Origin: Branchiostoma belcheri
Lineage: Eukaryota > Chordata > Leptocardii > Amphioxiformes > Branchiostomatidae
Direction: 5' to 3'
Assembly (NCBI RefSeq): GCF_001625305.1
Contig: NW_017803824.1
Coordinates: 377,689-441,688, forward strand
Length of the DNA: 64,000 bases
The translations under genes and the position numbers were made by a program. Each line of letters starts with the position of its first letter. The first letter of the stretch is position 1. Positions 1 to 11,902 of this stretch are shown piece by piece. The notes under the pieces were generated by a model. The model saw nothing but the letters and a program-made list of their open reading frames with translations, made no database searches and was not told the DNA's origin.

Positions 1-1104
1 CGTGTACTTAACCATTTAATCATTTAACTGAGTGTTTAAAAACTAGAAAACAAAGGACAGCAGAAAATGGGCAATTAATAAACTTCTTGAAGCTGGTCAG
101 TTTTGTTATACTAAAGGGTACAATGTACACGTAGGTACACTGGCTATACGGATACTATGCACGTAATGAAAATGTGCATATATTATGGGAGATGATGGAA
201 GTTTTGTACATTCCTTCCTGGTCTTCTCAACTGCTTAGCATTTTCTGTATCGGTTGTTTGTAGGAGTTGGCAAAACGTCTTCGTTCCAATCACTATTCTT
301 TATGAACATACAATATTTTCAACCATCTAGTACCTGCATTCATATGTATGGACTTCAAGGCAATGTAGGAGAGAACATGTGGACACTACGATAGAAGTTG
401 CAATGCCAGCCTCCCCCCAGTTCAGTTCATGCCTCAAATATAGTGAGTTTGTATGTCTGCTGTGGTGCAAAGTTACACTGAGAAAAGCCCGCCAAGATGC
501 ACAGTATAGTACACAAAGTCCGACAGATATAGAAGACAAAGACGTACCTACAAGTGTAGATAGAAACAAATGTCGTGCAGAACTGTATTAATACACAAAC
601 ACCGATAGGAAGATTGTGCTAAGAAGCCAGCTCAAAGTGTCTGGGACAACTCTGGCGAGGCAAGTCCTTCAACTGCGCAGTTTGGTCTCCGACCTAATAT
701 ATATGCCCACAAAGTTTCTGCTCTTTCAAGTGAGTAGAATCGTATTAACTTTGTGTAACTTCCCGCGCTAAAACAGCACTTTAGGCACAAGTATGTTTGG
801 AAGAGATGAAAGTCAACTTCTCTCTGATGTTTACGTTCCAAGGTCTAGCAACTGAAGGTAAGTAATCAAGAAGCAATACTGTGGCTTTTTCATCATCGTA
901 AGTCCGTGCCAGTTTGTAACTGATTGCTCTGCAAACTTGTTTGCTTGAAATAATCCTGATTTGCGGCAATAGGATTATGAAAAGAACTTTGGACGGAGCC
1001 TCTGGCACCTTGGATTAAATATCTAATACTTAATCGCCCACCAACGCAGCTTTCATGTGACTTTCAAGTGAAATCTCAGTAACGTATTGTTGGTAACAAC
1101 TGAC
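1..1104. repeat. Copy A of a ~1.1-kb tandem duplication
   Basis: The opening bases recur almost unchanged at 1105, and the match continues through 393-1060 against 1905-1970 and 2430-2998. Small ORFs in it are not conserved between the two copies, so I do not call a gene. It may extend upstream of the window. Confidence 0.75.
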
Positions 1105-1475
1105 GTGTACTTAACCACTTAATCATTTAACTGAGTGTTTAAAACTCATAAAGAAAGGACAGCAGAAAAGGAACAATTAAGAAATTAAACAAAAGGGTAC
1201 AATGTACATGTAGTTACGCTGGCTATACAGATACTGATGCATGTAATGAAAATGTACATATTTCAGGGGGAATGATGAAACTTTTGTTGTACATTCCGTC
1301 CTGGTCTTCTCAACTGCTAAGCATAGCCCTGACTAAAATGAATCTGAGATAAATGGATTGGAATGATAAATTGATATTTGCATTACATTATTTTTCCTGC
1401 AATGGTTGTTTGTAGGAGTAGGCAAACGATCACTATTCTTTATCACAATACAATATTTTCTACTGAATTCATATT

Positions 1476-1846
1476 TTTTTGTTTCGCATAGCCGGTAAAC
1501 TGCCTTTAGGCGTAACACACAAGTTTTGTATATGTAAGTACAAGCTGCGTAAGACCGGGCTGTAAGGTTTGAACCACTCACATCGGGAAGGTCCCCTACG
1601 GTGCGGTGGGTTCTTTAACGTGTGTGGGGTGTGACTCTCCCCAAACCCGGGACCTCCATTTAACATCCTATCCGAGGGACGTCCCTACTCGAAGCTAGGT
1701 ACTCATTTTCACCTGAGTAAGTGAGGAAAGTCGTGTAAAGTGCCTTTCCCAAGGGCGCAATATCTGAGACATGGGTAGGATTCGAACTCGGGACCTCTTG
1801 GTTCTGAGCCGAACATGCTACCGCTACGTCACTCGACCACACATAT
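1476..1846 (-). mobile_element. tRNA-derived SINE
   Basis: Absent from copy A of the surrounding duplication, so it is an insertion. Read on the minus strand it starts near 1845 with a tRNA-like head (A-box-like part, then a B box of the form GGTTCGAATCC type, here GAGTTCGAATCC). The body carries the GGGAAAGGCACTTTACACGA block shared with the SINEs at 2032, 46284 and 57319, followed by a different 3' part. No tRNA cloverleaf acceptor stem is intact. Confidence 0.65.
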
Positions 1847-1971
1847 GTATGGCAATGTAAATTAAAGGCAATGTAAGAGGAAATATGACTCAAAAACTGT
1901 GGAGATTAGATGATTCAATGCATAATGGCAGTCTCCCCCGAGTTCAGTTCATGCCACAAATATAGAGTTTT

Positions 1972-2428
1972 TACTTGACTCCACCAGGCCTTTCTACCGG
2001 AATACCGATCGTATCGTGTGGTGTAGCCGTGGGATCGTGTGGTGTAGCGTCAGAGTGCGCGACTCGGAACCTAGAGGTCCCGGGTTCGAGTCCTGACATG
2101 CCACCGATCTTGTGCCCTTGGGAAAGGCACTTTACACGACTTTCCTCACTTCGCATAGGTGAAAATGAGTATTGTCCTGTCATGTATTTTTCCCCTGTGT
2201 TGGTGATGGCATTAATATAAGTGGAAAAAATCTTGAGTGTGTCGTCACCACGTCTGGTGATTACATGTTGGAATAAAAAAAAAGAATATCGATCGTAGAA
2301 TTCGGCAAAAGAGAGTAAAATTGGCCGGCCGCGGGAGGTGAGTTTCTTTCCCCCCGGCCAGTCAAACCTACAAGGCGGCCAAACTCCCCTGGCAAATATT
2401 CTCCTAGCGTAGTTAGTCTGGTGGAGAC
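1972..2428. mobile_element. Probable DNA-transposon remnant or MITE hosting a SINE
   Basis: This block is missing from copy A of the host duplication. Its ends are imperfect inverted repeats (CTTGACTCCACCAG at the left, CTGGTGGAGACTAAG at the right). A related end, CTAGTCTCCACCAG, appears near 25,683. A SINE sits inside it. Confidence 0.45.
2032..2285 (+). mobile_element. tRNA-derived SINE, family 1
   Basis: The head resembles a tRNA (GTGGTGTAGCGTCAGAGTG as A box; GGTTCGAGTCC as B box), followed by a conserved body with the GGGAAAGGCACTTTACACGA block and a 3' end of TTGGAATAAAAAAAA. Copies with the same order lie at 46,284, 52,295 (3' half only) and 57,319 (minus). Confidence 0.75.
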
Positions 2429-2998
2429 TAAGTTTGTATGTCAGTGCGAAGTTACACAGAGAAAACTGCCAAGGTGCACAGTATACGAGTACAGGCACAA
2501 ATTATTATTTTACCAGATAAAGAGTCTGACAGATATAGAAAAACAAAGTCTTACCTACAAGTGTAGAAACAGGTGTCGTGAAGAACTGTATTGGGACACA
2601 AACACCGGTGGAGAGATTGTACAAAGAAGCCAGCTCAAAGGGTCTGATACAACTCTGGCGAGGCAAGCCCTTCAACTGCGCAGTTTGGTCTTCAACCTAA
2701 TATATATGCCCACGGAATTTCTGCTCTTTCAAGTGAGTAGAATTGTATTAACTTTTTTACGTTCCAAGGTCTAGCAACTGAAGGTAAGTAATTGTTGCCA
2801 AGAAGCAATGCTGTGGCTTTTTCATGATCGTAAGTCCATGCCAGTTTGTAGCTGATTGCTCTGCAAACTTGTTTGCTTGAAATAATCCTGATTTGCAGCT
2901 ATATGATTATGAAGAGAAACTTTGGACGAAGCTTTTGGCACCTTGGATTAAATGTCTAATCCTTAATCATGTCGCCCACCAACGCAGCTTTCATGTTT

Positions 2999-3454
2999 TA
3001 CTTAATATCCCTTCTTCTAAGTTCACCGAAGAGATCCTCTGTTTGCACAATTGTAACTGCTGGCTAAGACTAGGTAAGAAGGGCCTTTGTGCTGGAAATG
3101 AAATCTTTTCACCGAAAGATCTACCGGCACTTAGAGATTAACTTCTAATACCAATAGGTTACTTAATAATGTAAAGTCTTAACATTTGCTGATAGAAACG
3201 TAGACAAGAGAGAGCAAAAAAGGAAGTCCTGGGTCTGGAATAAATGGAAGAATTGTAATTATTAGGGAGGATGACGTCAATGTTGAAAATCATGCATCTA
3301 TCGTGCATTATGTTTTTATGAGTCATTTACACAAAGGTTTATCAGTTAGACATAAACATTAATACACACACACACATACACACACACACGAACACACAGA
3401 CTTAGTACTGTACAGCATACTATAGATGTCTTTTATTTGTTACAATCTGTACTA
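2999..3454. other. Region without a recognisable gene
   Basis: Unique-looking DNA with an 82-codon ORF at 2893-3141 that I do not recognise, and a short CA microsatellite at about 3365-3390. Confidence 0.5.
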
Positions 3455-5560
3455 TCTCCCAGGTTTTACCAATTTAACATAAAAGGATGTTACCTTGTTT
3501 TCCAAATTTTGTTCTACAAGTTTCACAAAAATGTCACAGAGTTGTAAATCTTTATCATTTAGATTAATATATGTTTGCCCTTTATTTGTCCATGTTAAAT
3601 ACCCGCCTTGATAGTAGCCAGTAGCCAAATGATTAAAGGTGTAACATAAGTTAATATGTTACTAAGTCATTAAACAGTTGACGTAAGCATGACTCAGTGG
3701 AAAGTCCCGGCCGTGGCGCAGTAAAAAATCCCACCTGAGTCAGAGGAAAACACGAAGTTTTGCTGACGTGGATTAAGAAACAGGCAAAGCTCTACCACCC
3801 AGGCAGGTTCACAGCTGTGGAGTCTCACACATCCAGGTGAGATTTAGACAAGTCTGTTTGTCATGTCATGAGAGTTGACAGAAGATACAGGTATTGGGTT
3901 TGATACGAGATTCAGCCTGTTGCTTTCCAAATTTTGTTTCCATGTTTCACAAAAATTTCACATGACTTGTTTAGCACAATATGTTTACCCATTATTTGTC
4001 CCTGCTACATAGCTGACTAAATAGGAGGAGCCTGATTGGAGTCAATAACCAAATGGTTAAAGGTGTAACACATAAGTTAATAAGTTACTAAGTCATTAAA
4101 CAGATTACGTAGGCATGACTCGGTGGGAAGTCCCAGCTGTGGCGCAGTAAAAAATCCCACCTGAGTCAGGGGAAAACACAAAGTTTTGCTGACACAGACG
4201 GAAACAGACAAAACTCTACCACAAAGGCAGGTTCACAGCTGTAGAGTTCCACACATCCAGGTGAGATTTAGACAAGTCCGTTTGTCATGAGCGGTGACAG
4301 AATCTACATGTATTAGGTTTGATACGAGATTTAGCCTGTTTCTTTCCAAATTGTGTTTTCATGTTTCACAAAAATTTTACGGACTTGTTTAGCTCAAAAT
4401 GTTCGCCCTATATTTGTCCCAGCTAAATACTTGACTAAGTAGGAGGAGCCTGATAGGAGCCAATAACTAAATGGCTAAAGGTGTAATATATATAAGTTAA
4501 TAAGTTACTAAGTCATTAAACAGGTTACGTAGGCATGACTCAGTGGAAAGTCCCAGCTGTGGCGCAGTAAAAAATCCCGCCTAAGTCAGAGGGAAACACA
4601 AACGTTTTGCTGACATAGACGGAAACAGACAAAACTCTACCACCCAGGCAGGCTCACAGCTGTGGAGTCTCAGACATCCAGGTGAGATTTAGACAAGTCT
4701 GTTTGTCATGAGCGGTGACAGAATCTACATGTATTAGGTTTGATACAAGATTTAGCCTGTTGATTTCCAAATTTTGTTTTCCATGTTTCACAAAAATTTC
4801 ACATGACTTGTTTAGCTAAAAATGTTGGCCCTTTATTTGACCCTGCTAAATACCTGACTAAGTAGGAGGAACCTGATAGGAGCCAATAACCAAATGGTTA
4901 AAGGTGTAAGTTAAACATAGAAGTTAATAAGTCACTAAGTTATTAAACAGTTGACGTAGGCATGACTCAGTGGAAAGTCCCAGCAGTGGTGCAGTAAAAA
5001 ATCCCAACAGAGTCAGGGGGAAACACACAAACATTTCGCTGACACAGACGGAAACATACTCTACTACCCAGGCAGGCTCACAGCTATGGAGTCTCACACA
5101 TCCAGGTGAGATTTAGACAAGTTTGTCATGAGAGTTGATAGAAGCTACAGGTGTTGGGTTTGATACGAGATTTAGCGCCTGTTGATTTCCAAATTTTTTT
5201 CTATGTTTTACAAAAAAATCGCAGACTTGTTTAGCTTAATATATTTGCCCTTTATATGTCCCTGCTACATACCTGACGAAATAGGAGGAGCCTGATAGGA
5301 GCCGATAACCAAATCGTTACAGCTGTAACATAGAAGTTAATAAGTTACTAAGTCATTAAACAGATTACGTAGGCACGACTCAGTGGAAAGTCCCGGCTGT
5401 GGCGCAGTAAAAAATCCCGCCTAAGTCAGGGGGAAACACAAACGTTTTGCTCACAGCTGTAGAGTTCCACACATCCAGGTGAGATTTAGAGAAGTCTGTC
5501 TAAAGAGGTGACAGGAGCTAGATGTATTAGGTTTAATACGCGATTTAGCCTGTGGCCTAG
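3455..5560. repeat. ~420-bp tandem satellite, about five units
   Basis: The landmark GCATGACTC (GCACGACTC in the last unit) occurs at 3688, 4113, 4533, 4960 and 5373, giving spacings of 425, 420, 427 and 413 bp. Each unit carries in order AAAAAATCCC, a CATCCAGGTGAGATTTAGA block, and an AAACAG-GACGTAGGC junction. The first and last units are partial. No coding potential. Confidence 0.92.
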
Positions 5561-5964
5561 ACTATATGTTGAAACATGTACAAGGGTACCGACATTTCTA
5601 CATGTATGTGTGCGACTCTCTTGCATTATGTGCTTTATACAACCGTCACATTTCAGGTCATTGCATTTACAAGAGAGAAAATCTGTCACTATATGACACA
5701 AAGAACGAAGGCTGTGTACTATGTTTCGCGTAGAAGAATGGGATATTCATTTAGATTTACAATGTACTTTGGACTCTATGCTAGCAAATGAATGTAATTT
5801 ATCAGGACTATTTCTTCCAACTTGGTATCCGGGAGGCCTGTTTTAATTCACCTTGACAGAAATTTTATGATATAATTGCCATCATACATGCAGCTAAAAT
5901 AATAAAGTACAGTGATATCTATCTCCTTTTTTAAAAGGTTGCTAATTGGAATGAAAACCATACA
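5561..5964. other. Upstream region of the TPR gene
   Basis: No gene. A pyrimidine run ending in AAAAG at about 5938 could be a splice acceptor for an untranslated upstream exon, but I see no matching first exon. Confidence 0.35.
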
Positions 5965-6648
5965 ATGTCTGAAATCAAGATGACCAGCCTGGTTAAGAAG
6001 CTACAGAACTTGGAGTTGTCCCTAAAAAGTCATCGTAGCCAAGAAGTCAGTTATGCACGGGCACTGAGAGAAGCCATCATTAGCACGGATGGCTTTATGG
6101 AGGCAGAAGTCCTGAAAAGGCTTGGAGACCTGCATCTTCAGAAAGGCAAGCTCAATAAAGATTCGGCAGAGTTTGACAAGGTTGCTGCCCTGTATGCTGC
6201 TGCCCTACTGTGCTGCAAAGATCCAGACATGCGAGAGACGCTAGAACATCGCATCTGCTACATGGAGAAACTCTCCAGACAACTGCTGCAGGGGTACAGT
6301 CCACAGCTGTCAGAAGACTACTGGGGTAAGGCTGACAATCATGTCTTAAGGGTGGCACAGATTTGTCACAAGCTGGACAGAAGTGTCAAAAACTGCTATG
6401 AACAGACTTACACATCAATGTTAGTGACTGCAATTGGGAACAGCGATGTGTTCTTGGAGCTTGAGGTTCTGAAATCACTTGGAGATTTCTACCTCAAGGA
6501 AGGCAAGAAAACCTCTGACATATCCCAGTTCTCCAAGGCACACGCCATGTACAAGAAAGCCCTGACAAGATGCGCAGATCCTGAGACAAAACAGACTCTG
6601 CACCATAGGATTTTGTACTTGGAGAAGACCAAGGAAGCTGCAGCACAG
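5965..6648 (+). CDS. TPR gene exon 1 (228 codons)
   Basis: Starts at the first in-frame ATG with A at -3, and ends CAG|GTGAGT in phase 0. It holds two homologous ~85-residue helical repeats, recognisable by [14 protein letters not shown] and [14 protein letters not shown]. Confidence 0.8.
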
Positions 6649-9600
6649 GTGAGTGGTTTTACTTGATATTACTGATGTCATATTTCTGATCTGGTTTTCT
6701 GCCAGGCCATTTTCATGATCATGATATCATAATATTATAGATTATAAACAATGTAAACAACTAATTATCACCATATGCATGCAGCAGTTGTCCTCTAGAA
6801 AGTCAAGACCAAGAGAGAAAAAGCGGTGCAAGGTGGGGAACGTCACAGGGATATCAAGGATACCAAGGTGGGGAAACAAAGTTTTCTTAAACTTAAGTTT
6901 GCAACTGTTTTAATGTTACATGACAAAACTACTGTGCCAAGTATAACTATAATAGATATTCATTTGTTTTGATGCAGCAAAGCAAAAGAAACAACAAAAG
7001 CCAGTGTTCCAACAACTGGAAATACTGGAGAAGAAGACACAGACAGGTGAGTATGATCTACATTGTACAGTCTCCTATTTGCATGACTAATAATATGATA
7101 AACACAAAGGAAACATTTTCTACACATGTATGGATCCAGGGGTACTAACTACTCTGAAGTACACAATTTACATTCAACATTGTGCCTTGATTTCAAAATG
7201 GTAGGGTTATCATGTTTATATGGGCATTGCTTGACCAATCCACAATTACAATATAACACAATGTCTGTCTTTTATTTCAAGACTGCAAAAGGAGCACCTC
7301 AAGAAAGGTGAAACATCCCTTGCCATCTCAGACCTGGACTCAGCAGAGCGGCACTTTGCAGCAGCACTTAAGATGGTACATGTGAGAGGTAAGGCTATAC
7401 TGTCAGATACAATAAGCAAATAGAAAGAGGAGTCTTTAAAGTAGAGGGACTGTAAACCAGTAAAATATAATATGCATCACATCATAACTTGTAATGTACA
7501 TATTAGGCATAGTTCATGTTTATGGCGGGTACAAAAAGGATGAGACGACATATATTTATCCAACATTGGGTACAATCTTCCAGACCCCACTGCCCAGCAG
7601 TACCAGAGAGAGGTGGAGCCCCTGTGCAAGTTGGGTGATGTCTACAGTAAGCGAGGTCAGCAGACAGGAGACGGGGGAGACTTTGTCAAAGCAGTTGCAC
7701 TGTACAATGCAGCAATAGCAAGGTCAAATAATGATATCTTTACACATAACATTATAACAAAGGCTAAAGAAGTAGAAACATCATTTCTAAAATGTACATG
7801 TGTTGTAGACATTCATCGTAATATGAGCCTAGATGACACAAAGAAACACAAGGAACAGCTGAAGGAGATGCGGGACCAGATCAAGCTGGAGATGGAAAAC
7901 ATTGACCAACAACTGAATCCCTACATACATGATGAAGATGACCCATGTGTCCAAGAGATAGAGGGAAAACGAGCTCAGGCAGTCAGACAGTTGTTTGAGA
8001 AAATTGCACAACAAAGGAAGGATTTTATCCTTCTGCTTGTAGAAGAGTGTATTGGGTTAATAGGCCCCACTCCCTGTAAGTATGCCATGATAGGTTTGGG
8101 TTCACAGGCCACAGCACTGGTAACTCCATACTCAGACCTGGAGTTTGTCATTTTGGTAGAGGAAGAAAGTGAAGAATGTCTTGTGTATTTCCGCAACCTC
8201 ACCCACTATCTACATCTCAAGGTGGTCAATCTTGGAGAAACCATTCTCCCAGCAGTGGGAATAAAGTCTATCAATGACTTCTACTCAGATGATCCACTGG
8301 ACAACTGGTTCTATGACTCTGTTACACCACGTGGGTTTGCATTTGATGGTTCCATGCCAAAAGCAAGCAAGACTCCACTGGGCAGACAAAGAACTATGAA
8401 CGAACCCCCCAGTGAACTCATATGCACCCCAGAGAACATGGCTGCAATTCTACAAAAGGATGCCACATTATACCTGAAAGAAGGATACCACCTTGCCACT
8501 ATCTTACGAAATCCATGCCTGATAGCAGGGGACCAGGATTTGATTGACACATACATAGTCATCACAGTGAAGATACTGAAAGCTAATGGAGGTAAAATGG
8601 CCCAACAACTGGCACAAGAGACTCTGAAGGAAAACAGTGAAAGCTACAATGAGTCAATAACAATTACAGCAAGGCTGATTGATGTAAAGAAAGAACTCTA
8701 TCGCTTCCCAGCTATAACAGTGGACTGCATGGCGCTGTATTCAAGCATCATACCTACTACAGTTTGGGAGACAATAGAAGACCTGGAAAGCCAACAAGTG
8801 ATTAGTGCCAACAATGCACATCACATGACAGTGCTTACCAGCATCTCAGCAGAACTCAGGCTCAGAACATACATTGCAAATGGAGGACAGAAGGAAAACT
8901 TGTCAGCTATGGCGTCAATGGAAACAGTACTAAAGGAAAAGAACATGAACGATGAAGTACAAACAAATGTACTGAATCCAGTTTTCCATGTATCAAATGA
9001 AAAGCAGCTTTTCAGATACTATTACACAGCAGTCCCTCTGAAGAGGGATTTGTCAAAAGTTTTAAGAAAGAAAACAATTCTTAATTCCTTGTCTGATTTA
9101 TATGATGATTCTCCCAAAGTGCGTGCAATAATGTTCTCAGGGGTATGCAGATATAGGTCGGCTATTAGCTGCTATCAAGCAGCCCTGAAGAATGCTAAAG
9201 ACACTGGCAGAATAGAATTGCTCATCAGAGTAGGAAATGCTTGCCACATGGTAGCCGATAACCGAAAAGCAATTAGTTATCATCAACAGGCACTGCAGAT
9301 GAGCAGGAGTATCTATGGTCAGAGTACACCACATCCTTACATTTCCGAGTCAATCAACAACCTGGGGTCAGCCTGGAACGACCTGGGTGAGCACAAGAAA
9401 GCACTCAGCTACTATGAACAGGCACTGCGGATGAGGAGGAGTATCTATGGTCAGAGTACACCACATCCTGACATTGCCACCTCACTCAACAACCTGGGGT
9501 CAGTCTGGCATGATCTGGGTGATCACAGGAAAGCAATTAGCTACTGTGATCAGGCACTGCAGATGGAAAGGAGTATCTATGGTCAGAGTACACCACATTC

Positions 9601-11902
9601 TCACATTGCTACCTCACTTAACAACATGGGGTCTGCCTGGAACCAGTTGGGTGATTACAGGAAAGAAATCAGCTACCATAAACAAGCACTGCAGATGAGG
9701 AGGAGTATCTATGGTCAGAGTACACCACATCCTGACATTGCCAGCTCACTTAACAACTTGGGGTCAGCCTGGAAACAGCTGGGTGATCACAGAAAAGCAG
9801 TCAGCTACTATGAACAAGCACTACAGATGATCAGGAGTATCTATGGTCAGAGTACACCACATCCTGACATTGCCACCTCACTTAACAACCTGGGTGGAGC
9901 CTGGGAACAGCTGGGTGATCACAGGAAAGCAATCAGCAACTATGAACAGGCACTGCAGATGAACAGGAGTATCTATGGTCAGAGTGCACCACATCCTCAC
10001 ATCGCGAGAACACTTAACAACATGGGGTTAGCCTGGTACCAGCTGGGTGATCATAGGAAAGCAATCAGCTACTATGAACAGGCACTGCAGATGTACAGGA
10101 GTATCTATGGTCAGAGTACACCACATCCTCACATTGCCATCTCACTTAACAACCTGGGGGGAGCCTGGGAACAGCTGGGTGATCACAGGAAAGCAATCAG
10201 CAACTACGAACAGGCACTGCAGATGAACAGGAGTATCTATGGTCAGAGTGCACCACATCCTCACATCGCCAGAACACTTAACAACATGGGGTCAGCCTGG
10301 TCCCAGCTGGGTGATCACAGGAAAGCGATCAGCTACTATGAACAGGCACTGCAGATGGAGAGGAGTATCTATGGTCAAAGTGCACCACATCCTGACATTG
10401 CCACCTCACTTAGCAACCTGGGGTCAGCCTGGAAACACCTGGGTGATCACAGGAAAGCAATCAGCTACTATGAACAGGCACTGCAGATGTACAGGAGTAT
10501 CTATGGTCAGAGTACACCACATCCCCACATTGCCACCTCACTTAGCAACCTGGGGGGAGCCTGGCACGATCTGGGTGATCACAGGAAAGCAATCAGCTAC
10601 TATGACCAGGCACTGCAGATGGGAAAAGGTATCTATGGTCAGAGTACACCACATCCTCACATTGCCACCTCACTCAACAACCTGGGGTTAGCCTGGCACC
10701 ACCTGGGTGATCACAGGAAAACAATAAGCTACTATGAACAGGCACTGCAGATGAAGAGGAGTATCTATGGTCAGAGTACACCACATCCTGACATTGCCAC
10801 CTCACTTAACAACCTGGGGGGAGCCTGGCACCTGCTGGGTGATTACAGGAAGGCAATCAGCTACTATGAACAGGCACTGCAGATGGAGAGGAGTATCTAT
10901 GGTCAGAGTACACCACATCCTGATATTGCCGCATCACTTAACAACCTGGGGGGAGCCTGGCACAAGTTGGGTGATCACAGGAAAGCAATCAGCTACGGTG
11001 AACAAGCACTGGGGATGAGGAGGAGTATCTATGGTCAGAGTACACCACATCCTGACATTGCCGCCTCACTCAACAATCTGGGGAGAACCTGGCTTGATCT
11101 GGGTGATCACAGGAAAGCAGTCAGCTACTATAAACAGGCACTGCATATGTACAGGAGTATCTATGGTCAGAGTACACCACATCCTCACATTACCACCTTA
11201 CTTGGCAACCTGGGGGGGGCCTGGCACCAGCTGGGTAATCACAGGAAAGCAATCAGCTACTATGAACAGGAACTGCAGATGAAAAGGAGTATCTATGGTC
11301 AGAGTACACCACATCCTGACATTGCCACCTCACTCGACAACCTGGGGTCAGCCTGGCACCAGCTGGGTGATCACAGGAAAGCAATCAGCTACCATGAACA
11401 GGCACTGAAGATGTACAGGAGTATCTATAGTCAGAGTACACCACATCCTGACATTGCCACCTCACTCAACAACCTGGGGTTTGTCTGGTACCAGCTGGGT
11501 GATCACAGGAAAGCAATCAGCTACCATGAACAGGCACTGCAGATGAGGAGGAGTACCTATGGTCAGAGTACACCACATCCTCACATTGCCAGCTCACTCA
11601 ACAACCTGGGGTCAGCCTGGAATGGTCTTGGTGATTACAGAAAGGCAATCAGCTACTATGAACAGGCACTGCGGACGAACAGGAGTATCTATGGTCAGAG
11701 TACACCACATCCTGACATTGCCGCCTCACTTAACAACCTGGGGTCAGCCTGGAACCAGCTGGGTGATCACAGGAAAGCAATGAGCTACCATGAACAGGCA
11801 CTGCAGATGAACAGGAGTACCTATGGTCAGAGTACACCACATCCTCACATTGCCAGCTCACTCAACAACCTGGGGTCAGCCTTGAATGGTCTTGGAGATT
11901 AA
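5965..11902 (+). CDS. Nucleotidyltransferase (DUF294/GlnD-like) with long hypervariable TPR array
   Basis: Five exons (5965-6648, 6785-6867, 6978-7046, 7282-7388, 7584-11902) join in phase to 1,753 codons; all introns are GT-AG. Residues about 28-110, 135-222 and 282-380 are three related helical repeats. Residues 485-501 carry the polymerase-beta-type signature, Gly-Ser then Asp499-Leu-Glu501, with a possible third acid at Asp569 (GFAFDG). A helical region of the type that follows DUF294/GlnD transferase domains runs to about 815. From about 874 there are 20 TPRs of 44 residues built on [13 protein letters not shown]. The fold implies transfer of a nucleotide to a protein or small molecule, with the TPRs as a binding surface; substrate and cellular role are unknown. 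No signal peptide or membrane segment is visible, so it is probably cytosolic. The stop comes from a 4-bp deletion in a repeat, so the original protein was probably longer. Confidence 0.85.
6785..6867 (+). CDS. TPR gene exon 2
   Basis: Acceptor TGCAG|CAG, donor AAG|GTGGGG; 83 nt, ending in phase 2. It encodes a basic linker containing [13 protein letters not shown] weaker alternative donor lies inside it after TGCAAG, but only the later donor keeps the next exon in frame. Confidence 0.6.
6978..7046 (+). CDS. TPR gene exon 3
   Basis: Acceptor GATGCAG, donor ACAG|GTGAGT; 69 nt. It encodes a Thr/Glu-rich linker ([15 protein letters not shown]) in the frame set by exon 2. Confidence 0.65.
7282..7388 (+). 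CDS. TPR gene exon 4
   Basis: Acceptor TTTCAAG, donor AGAG|GTAAGG; 107 nt. It encodes the first half of the third N-terminal helical repeat ([16 protein letters not shown]). Confidence 0.75.
7584..11902 (+). CDS. TPR gene exon 5 (nucleotidyltransferase and TPR array)
   Basis: Acceptor CTTCCAG, phase 1 entry; open for 4.3 kb. It carries the rest of the third helical repeat, a charged helix, the nucleotidyltransferase domain (about 8060-8430), the helical partner domain (about 8430-9020) and the TPR array. The stop TAA at 11900 arises where GATTACAGAAAGGCA of an intact unit has become GATTAAAGGCA. Confidence 0.85.

Larger units (their letters stand above)
1105..2998. repeat. Copy B of the ~1.1-kb tandem duplication, interrupted
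   Basis: Same sequence as copy A but split by two insertions, at about 1476-1846 and 1972-2428, which account for its greater length. Divergence and separate indels suggest an old duplication. The ORF at 2421-2774 lies here; copy A has stops and frameshifts at the same place. Confidence 0.7.

Noticed and set aside
2421..2774. 117-codon ORF
   Set aside because: The duplicate copy at 440-760 has stops and frameshifts, so there is no sign of coding constraint.
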